A DNA stretch of 64,000 nt, taken from assembly GCF_009469605.1 (NCBI RefSeq), contig NZ_SSXU01000007.1, forward strand, positions 62,001 through 126,000. The letters are read 5' to 3'. Of this stretch, positions 58,975 to 64,000 are shown piece by piece. This DNA comes from Zoogloea sp. 1C4 (GTDB taxonomy: Bacteria; Pseudomonadota; Gammaproteobacteria; Burkholderiales; Rhodocyclaceae). Position numbers and translations under genes: made by a program. Position 1 is the stretch's first letter. Every line of letters begins with the position of its first letter. The notes under the pieces are model-generated. The model made no database searches. It was not told where the DNA came from and was given only the letters and a program-made list of their open reading frames with translations.

Positions 58975-60750
58975 TTAACGGGCCTCGTCCACCACAAGCC
59001 GGACCCGCACCAACCCGCGCAGGCCGTTGCCGGCGTAGATCGCCTCGGCGCGTTGCAGGTCGTCCGGGCGGAGCGTCGCCTCCTGCGCCCGGCCTTCCCG
59101 CAGCAGGCGGCGGCGCAGGGTGCCGTTGAGGAGGCCGGCGCTGGCGGGCGGGGTGAGCAGTACGCCGTCCCGTTCGACGAAGAGGTTGCTGCGGGCGCCT
59201 TCAGCCAGCTCGCCGCGTTCGTTGAGGAAGAGCGCGTCGAAGTGGCCAGCGGCCATCACCCGGGCGAGTTCCTGGTCGTACAGGGCGCGGGCGGTGGTCT
59301 TGTGACGCAGCAGCAGGTCGTCGCTGGCGATGGAGTGGGGCGACAGCACCACGGTGGCGTCGGCCGACGGGGCGCCAGCGCTGAGGGGTGCCTGCTCCAG
59401 CGTGAAGTCGCCCTGCTGGCCGAGGGTGACGCGGATGCGCCGGGGCGTGTCGGCTTCGACGCCCGCGAGCAACTGCCGGAAGGCGTCGGGGTCGAAGGCG
59501 AAGCCCAGCTCGGCGGCAGAGGCGGTGAGGCGTTCGAGGTGTTCAGGCAGGAGGGGGAAGCCCGCGCCCGGTTCGAAGCGCAGGGTTTCGATGAGGCGCA
59601 AGCCCTTGGGCAGCCCGGTGAGGAAGCGCGCCTTGAGGTGGCATTCGGCCCACTCGGCGGCCGGCCGGGAGTCGAACACCACGCCGCTGCCGACGTCGAG
59701 GCGCGCTTCGCCGTTGTTCAGCCGCAGGGTGCGGATCGGCACGCTGAAGCGGAAGTCGCCGCCGGGGCGAATCCAGCCCAGAGCGCCGCAGTACAGGCCG
59801 CGGGGCGCGGTTTCCAGCTCGCGGATGATCTCCATGGCGCGGATCTTGGGGGCGCCGGTGATCGACCCGCAGGGGAAGAGCGCCCGGAAGATGGCGGGCA
59901 GGTCGGCGTCCACGGGCTCGGCGACGACGCGGGAGGTCATCTGCCAGACGGTGGGATAGGGCTCGATGCGGCACAGGTCCTCGACCCGCACGCCGCCGGG
60001 CGGTGCAAGGCGGCCCATGTCGTTGCGGATGAGGTCCACGATCATCACGTTCTCGGCGCGGTCCTTGGCGGAGGCGGCGAGGGCGGCGGGGTCGGTGTTC
60101 CGCGGGGCGGTGCCCTTCATCGGCCGGCTGGCGAGGGTGCTGCCGTGGCGTTCGAGGAAGAGCTCGGGCGAGCGGGACAGGATCGCGCCGTCGGCGTGGG
60201 CGATGAAGGCGCCGTAGCGCACCGGCTGGGCCGCGCGCAGGGCCCGGTAGAGGGCGGCGGGGTGGCCGAAGGCGGGTCCGGTGAGCGGGAAGGTGAAGTT
60301 GACCTGATAGCAGTCGCCGGCGGCGATGTAGTCGCGGATGCGTTCGGTGCGGGCGAGGTAATCGGCCTCGGTGATGCCGGGGGTGAGCGTGCCGACGCCG
60401 CCGGGTGCGTCCCCGGCCATTTTGGCGAGCCAGGCATCGACTGCGGCGTCGGAGAGCCATTCGCCGTGGGCGAAGATCCAGCCGGTGACGAGGGCTTCAT
60501 CGCCGGCGGGCAGCAGCGGGCGAAGGCGGGGTTCGATGGCGTAGCCGAGTTCGTAGCGGGCGGCGAGGGCGACCCAGGCGCCATCCTTGGCGGCCTTTTC
60601 GAGGCGGGCGAGGGCGCCGGGCCAGGCGTCGGGATCAGTGCAGCGGATTTCCTCGACGAGGCCGGTGAGCAGCCACGCGCCGGCGGAGCTGGCGTCGAGG
60701 TTGTCGTCGAAGAGGGCGAAGGCGGGCGCGGAGTCGGGGTGGTGCGGCAT
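58975..60750 (-). CDS. pabB: aminodeoxychorismate synthase PabB fused to aminodeoxychorismate lyase PabC
   Basis: The 591-residue fusion has a chorismate-binding PabB part (about 1-360). It contains GDCYQVNFTFPL near 128-139, MKGTAPRNTD near 200-209, DLIRNDMGRL near 229-238 and PCGSITGAPKIRAMEII near 280-296. A PLP aminotransferase-fold lyase part (about 370-591) has LIETLRFEPG and LNERGELAEGARSNLFVE. Together they convert chorismate, with an amidotransferase partner (PabA) not present here, to p-aminobenzoate for folate. ATG 60750 is preferred; the frame from 60843 lacks support. Confidence 0.93.
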   Translation of the reverse strand: MPHHPDSAPAFALFDDNLDASSAGAWLLTGLVEEIRCTDPDAWPGALARLEKAAKDGAWVALAARYELGYAIEPRLRPLLPAGDEALVTGWIFAHGEWLSDAAVDAWLAKMAGDAPGGVGTLTPGITEADYLARTERIRDYIAAGDCYQVNFTFPLTGPAFGHPAALYRALRAAQPVRYGAFIAHADGAILSRSPELFLERHGSTLASRPMKGTAPRNTDPAALAASAKDRAENVMIVDLIRNDMGRLAPPGGVRVEDLCRIEPYPTVWQMTSRVVAEPVDADLPAIFRALFPCGSITGAPKIRAMEIIRELETAPRGLYCGALGWIRPGGDFRFSVPIRTLRLNNGEARLDVGSGVVFDSRPAAEWAECHLKARFLTGLPKGLRLIETLRFEPGAGFPLLPEHLERLTASAAELGFAFDPDAFRQLLAGVEADTPRRIRVTLGQQGDFTLEQAPLSAGAPSADATVVLSPHSIASDDLLLRHKTTARALYDQELARVMAAGHFDALFLNERGELAEGARSNLFVERDGVLLTPPASAGLLNGTLRRRLLREGRAQEATLRPDDLQRAEAIYAGNGLRGLVRVRLVVDEAR

Positions 60751-60983
60751 CGCCGCGGAGTTTACCCGCTCGTCAGCGGTTGGCGTAGAAGAAGGGCTGG
60801 AATTCGGCGTCGCGCAGCTGGGCGGCCTGGGCCTCGGTGTCATCGAGGATGATGCCGAAGTGGCAGGCGTGCGCGGAGGCCAGCCTGGTCAGGGTGGCCC
60901 CGACCCGCCGTTGGTGAGCGGCATGGTCGGGAGGCGTCAGAGAAAGAACCGCCCGCCATGAAGCACTGGCCGGGCGGGGTTGC

Positions 60984-62132
60984 TCACAGCAGCGGGCTGC
61001 CGGAGTGTTCGCCGCGTTCGTACACCACGTGGGCACGGCCGACGAGGAGCGGGTCGAGGGGCCCGATGTGGTCGATGTCTTTGTTGGCGTAGGGCAGCTT
61101 GTGGAGGATGTAGCGCATGGCGTTGAGACGTGCGCGCTTCTTGCAGTCCGACTTGATGACCGTCCAGGGGGCGTCGGCGGTGTCGGTGTGGAAGAACATC
61201 GCCTCCTTGGCCTTGGTGTAGTCCTCCCACTTGTCGAGGGACGCCAGATCGATGGGGCTGAGCTTCCACTGCTTGAGCGGGTGGGCTTCGCGTTCCTTGA
61301 AGCGCCGACGCTGCTCTTCGCGGCTCACCGAGAACCAGAACTTGATGAGATGCACGCCGCTACGCACCAGGTGACGTTCGAACTCGGGCGTCTGGCGCAT
61401 GAATTCGAGGTATTCGTCGGGCGAGCAGAAGCCCATCACGCGCTCGACGCCGGCCCGGTTGTACCAGGAGCGGTCGAACAGGGCGATCTCGCCGGCGGTG
61501 GGCAGGTGCTGGATGTAGCGCTGGAAGTACCACTGGCCGCGTTCGGTGTCGCTGGGCTTTTCAAGCGCCACGACCTTCGCGCCGCGGGGGTTGAGGTGTT
61601 CCATGAAGCGCTTGATGGTGCCGCCCTTGCCGGCGGCGTCGCGGCCTTCGAAGAGGATCACGACGCGCTGGCCGGTTTCCTTGACCCAGGCCTGGAGCTT
61701 GAGGAGCTCGACCTGCAGGCGGTACTTCTGCTTCTCGTACGCCTTGCGGGACATCAGGTTCTTGTAGGGGTAGGCGCCTTCGCGCCAGCCATCGGCGAGC
61801 TCTTCGTCGGGGTGGGACGGCAGCTTCTTGTAGACCGCTTCGTCTTCGGCCAGGAGGGCCTTGCGCAGGACTTCGGCGTCGTCGGGCGAGGCGCCGGCCA
61901 TGATGGCCTGGAGGGTCTCGGCGATGCTGTGGGTGTCGTGCTTGGCGAGGGTGGCGACGATGTCGGCAACGGCGGTGGCCTTGGCGTCACGGGCGGCATC
62001 CACGGCTTCATCGATCACGAACTGCTCGATGGCGGCCGCGGTTTCCTTCGGGGCCACATCGCCGGTTGCGGCACGGCGCGGGGCGGGGCGGGCAGGGCGC
62101 GAGGTGGTCTTGGCGTTTGTTTTTTCAGTCAT
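60984..62132 (-). CDS. ppk2: polyphosphate kinase 2 (PPK2)
   Basis: The 382-residue protein has a roughly 120-residue Ala/Lys-rich helical N-terminal extension and then the PPK2 core. Walker A is FEGRDAAGKGGTIKR near 161-175. FDRSWYNRAGVERVMGF lies near 219-235 and FWFSVSREEQRRRFKER near 266-282, the lid region. It transfers phosphate between polyphosphate and nucleotides (GDP or ADP). ATG 62132 directly follows the TAA of the upstream gene (TAAATG), so the two are coupled. Confidence 0.95.
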   Translation of the reverse strand: MTEKTNAKTTSRPARPAPRRAATGDVAPKETAAAIEQFVIDEAVDAARDAKATAVADIVATLAKHDTHSIAETLQAIMAGASPDDAEVLRKALLAEDEAVYKKLPSHPDEELADGWREGAYPYKNLMSRKAYEKQKYRLQVELLKLQAWVKETGQRVVILFEGRDAAGKGGTIKRFMEHLNPRGAKVVALEKPSDTERGQWYFQRYIQHLPTAGEIALFDRSWYNRAGVERVMGFCSPDEYLEFMRQTPEFERHLVRSGVHLIKFWFSVSREEQRRRFKEREAHPLKQWKLSPIDLASLDKWEDYTKAKEAMFFHTDTADAPWTVIKSDCKKRARLNAMRYILHKLPYANKDIDHIGPLDPLLVGRAHVVYERGEHSGSPLL

Positions 62133-63062
62133 TTACGCTTCCTTTTTCTCCGTTTGTGTCCGTTCTGCGCAGCGCGCGGCGTAGTTGCCGCAGCGCTCGA
62201 TATAGTCTGCGGTGCTCTTGGGCATCGGGGTGCGGGCACGGGTGATGTAGCTCACCAGGTCGCGGCCCTGCTGGACGAGCAGGCGGCCGTCGGTCACGAG
62301 GTGCTGGTCCTCACTGTTGCTGGGCATCTCGGCGGCGTTGAAGTGGGCGCAGAGGCGCTCGCCGGCGGTCACGAAGCTGGTCCAGATGTCGAAGATGTCC
62401 GGGTCGGTACGCAGGGTTTCGGTCTTGATGTGGGCAGCCTTGGCGAAGGTGCGCACGTGGGGGGCGATGCCCCGGAAACAGGGCAGCGGGTCGAAGTATT
62501 CGACCATGGCGTTGGCGATCAGGTCGATGTCGCGCAGGGTGAGGGCGATCTTGACGTAACGGCTCTCGTAGAAATCTTCGAGGGGGATCGAGAAGGCCTT
62601 GAAGGGCTCGCCCCACAGCTCGTCGATGCCCTCTTCGCCGGAGCGGTGCAGCACCAGCCGGCCGAGGCCGAGGGCTTCCTGCAGACATCGGCCGCATTCG
62701 CGCATCAGGGCGTTGTCGGACTGGATCTCGATGCCGACGCTCTGCAGCTCGACGAGCTTGGTGAAGATGTCGGCCGCGCGGTTGAACAGCGCACCGGCGA
62801 GCATGGCGCCTTTCACGCGGCGGCGGTCGGTGTCGGGTTCGTCCTCGTAGCTCTTGCGGGCTTCGTTGAGGCGGCTGCCAGGGATGTTGAGCCCGTGCTC
62901 GACATGGTTGAAGAGTCGCCGGGTCAGCGCGCCGATGAGCTTGCGCTTGGCCTGGAGCGTGTCTTCGGGAACGGCGTAGGTCTTGACCCAATAGCCGGAA
63001 TAGAAGACGCGTTCCCTACCGTCGATGACCAGGCGGGAGCCTTCCGGAATGTCGTCGTCCAT
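62133..63062 (-). CDS. unrecognised 309-residue protein encoded with ppk2
   Basis: A soluble, mostly helical protein with no signal peptide. Notable stretches are LFNRAADIFTKLVELQSVGIEIQSD near 92-116 and EPFKAFSIPLEDFYESRYVKIAL near 152-174. It also has a Cys-containing C-terminal part and the charged tail RTQTEKKEA. The stop codon abuts the ppk2 ATG, implying co-translation and possibly a polyphosphate-related job. I do not recognise a family. ATG 63062 is the start. Confidence 0.75.
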   Translation of the reverse strand: MDDDIPEGSRLVIDGRERVFYSGYWVKTYAVPEDTLQAKRKLIGALTRRLFNHVEHGLNIPGSRLNEARKSYEDEPDTDRRRVKGAMLAGALFNRAADIFTKLVELQSVGIEIQSDNALMRECGRCLQEALGLGRLVLHRSGEEGIDELWGEPFKAFSIPLEDFYESRYVKIALTLRDIDLIANAMVEYFDPLPCFRGIAPHVRTFAKAAHIKTETLRTDPDIFDIWTSFVTAGERLCAHFNAAEMPSNSEDQHLVTDGRLLVQQGRDLVSYITRARTPMPKSTADYIERCGNYAARCAERTQTEKKEA

Positions 63063-63194
63063 GGTTCGTTGTTGGCTGCATTTCGATTACGGGAATTTGA
63101 AATTCTGCACCAGAATCGGCGTCTGCTGGCGCTCTGGCGCGAGAATTTCACGGGCCTGCCAAGGTGGCAGGCGCGCTATGACAACGTGGCAGGC

Positions 63195-64000
63195 TCAGAC
63201 CAGTCCGTCGAGCACCTGGACCTGCACGGTGTCGCCTTCGGCCACGTTGCCCTGGGCGGGGCCGAGGACGATGAAGCAGTTGGCGTCGGCCATCGAGCTG
63301 AGGATGCCCGAGCCCTGGGCCGGGGTGCTCTTCACCTGCCAGCCGGTGTCGCCCTGGAACAGCACGCCGCGGATGAATTCGGTGCGGCCGGGCTGCTTGC
63401 GGATCGGGGTGACGCAGGGCACCGGCAGCAGGGGCGGTTCGGGGATCGGGTCGATGCCCGCGAGACGCATCAGCGCGGGGCGGGCGAACTGGTAGAAGGT
63501 GACCATCACCGCCACCGGGTTGCCGGGCAGGCCGAACAGCCAGGCGGCGCCATCGTTGCCGCCGATGCGCCCGAAGGCCATCGGCCGGCCGGGTTTCATG
63601 GCGATCTTCCAGAACAGCACTTCGCCCAGGCGGGCCATCACCTCGCGGGTGAAATCCGCCTCGCCCACCGACACGCCGCCGCTGGTGATGACCGCGTCGG
63701 CAATGCCGGCGGCTTCGCGCAGGGTGGTTTCGAGGGCGTCGGGGTCGTCGCGGATGACGCCGATGTCGATGATGTCGAAGCCCAGGCGGCTCAGCATGCC
63801 GAAGATCGTGTAGCGGTTGCTGTCGTAGATCTGGCCCGGGGCGGCCGGGGTGCCGATGGTGGCGATCTCGTTGCCGGTGGAGAAGAAGGCTACGCGTAGG
63901 CGGCGGCGCACGGCCACCTCGCCGATGCCCAGCGAGGCCACGAGGCCCAGCTCGGCGGGGCGGATGAGGCGCCCGGCGGGCAGGGCCGGGAGGCCGGCGC
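63195..64000 (-). CDS. moeA: molybdopterin molybdotransferase MoeA, C-terminal part
   Basis: The frame is open to the window edge, so the N-terminus lies beyond it; about 268 residues are visible. They contain VAFFSTGNEI, QIYDSNRYTIFGML, VITSGGVSVGEADF (the MoCF/MogA-type motif), KPGRPMAFG and WLFGLPGNPVAVMV, all MoeA features. The C-terminal beta domain with FIRGVLFQG is also present. MoeA inserts molybdate into adenylated molybdopterin. The 132-bp gap before the polyphosphate operon shows no gene. Confidence 0.95.
   Translation of the reverse strand, partial: AGLPALPAGRLIRPAELGLVASLGIGEVAVRRRLRVAFFSTGNEIATIGTPAAPGQIYDSNRYTIFGMLSRLGFDIIDIGVIRDDPDALETTLREAAGIADAVITSGGVSVGEADFTREVMARLGEVLFWKIAMKPGRPMAFGRIGGNDGAAWLFGLPGNPVAVMVTFYQFARPALMRLAGIDPIPEPPLLPVPCVTPIRKQPGRTEFIRGVLFQGDTGWQVKSTPAQGSGILSSMADANCFIVLGPAQGNVAEGDTVQVQVLDGLV

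Overview
The window is a high-GC proteobacterial chromosome segment, most likely from a betaproteobacterium of the Rhodocyclales type (Azoarcus/Thauera/Aromatoleum-like). I infer this from the gene complement (MetG, DnaE1, ApbC, Dcd, ThyA-FolA, LeuA type 2, MetY, a PabB-PabC fusion, PPK2), from protein character and from base composition. No rRNA, tRNA, CRISPR array or prophage was seen. Genes are dense, with short overlaps (ATGA, GTGA, TGATG) marking many operons.

Region 1 (1-18.9 kb) is a surface-polysaccharide locus of the Wzy/Wzc type. It starts with the export and control genes wzb (low-molecular-weight tyrosine phosphatase), wza (outer-membrane export lipoprotein) and wzc (BY-kinase/copolymerase). 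Next comes an AT-rich, foreign-looking block (about 4.57-14.2 kb) with a TviC/WbpP-type 4-epimerase, a deacetylase-like protein, Wzx flippase, an ATP-grasp protein, a frameshifted serine-acetyltransferase-like gene, two GT4 glycosyltransferases, a Wzy-like polymerase and an RmlD-like reductase. Composition then returns to host-like with the FnlA and FnlC enzymes, a WbuB-type transferase and a TviB/WbpA-type UDP-GlcNAc dehydrogenase. Together these suggest a polymer containing a GalNAcA-type acid and an N-acetylated 6-deoxy-L-hexosamine (L-QuiNAc or L-FucNAc). No priming transferase is visible.

Region 2 (18.9-23.8 kb) is repeat-rich. It holds two families of GTAG-footed palindromic REP elements (23 copies in alternating orientation) and a REP-associated tyrosine transposase (RAYT) gene embedded in the second array. 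It also holds a separate 21-bp tandem array that encodes heptads, next to an unrecognised protein gene, and an MBL/beta-CASP nuclease gene. Both REP arrays lie between convergent genes.

Region 3 (23.8-52.9 kb) is mostly core metabolism and signalling: an MBOAT/SGNH acetylation pair, an orphan ParA, maeB, a quinone oxidoreductase, a diguanylate cyclase, rhomboid, dnaE with a WbuC-type cupin, a PAS-GGDEF-EAL protein, SulP plus acylphosphatase, metG, apbC plus a tiny lipoprotein, dcd, a PLP amino-acid decarboxylase, folA-thyA and a 507-aa unknown.

Region 4 (52.9-64 kb) begins with leuA, preceded by two leucine-rich upstream ORFs: a 23-codon leader peptide, then a 48-codon ORF whose end overlaps the leuA start. 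It continues with metY, a macro-domain protein, a second ParA coupled to an Ala/Pro/Lys-rich protein, pabB-pabC, a PPK2 operon and the 3' part of moeA. The strongest items for follow-up are the RAYT/REP arrays, the double leucine-rich leader of leuA, the ParA/Ala-Pro-Lys pair and the 21-bp heptad array.
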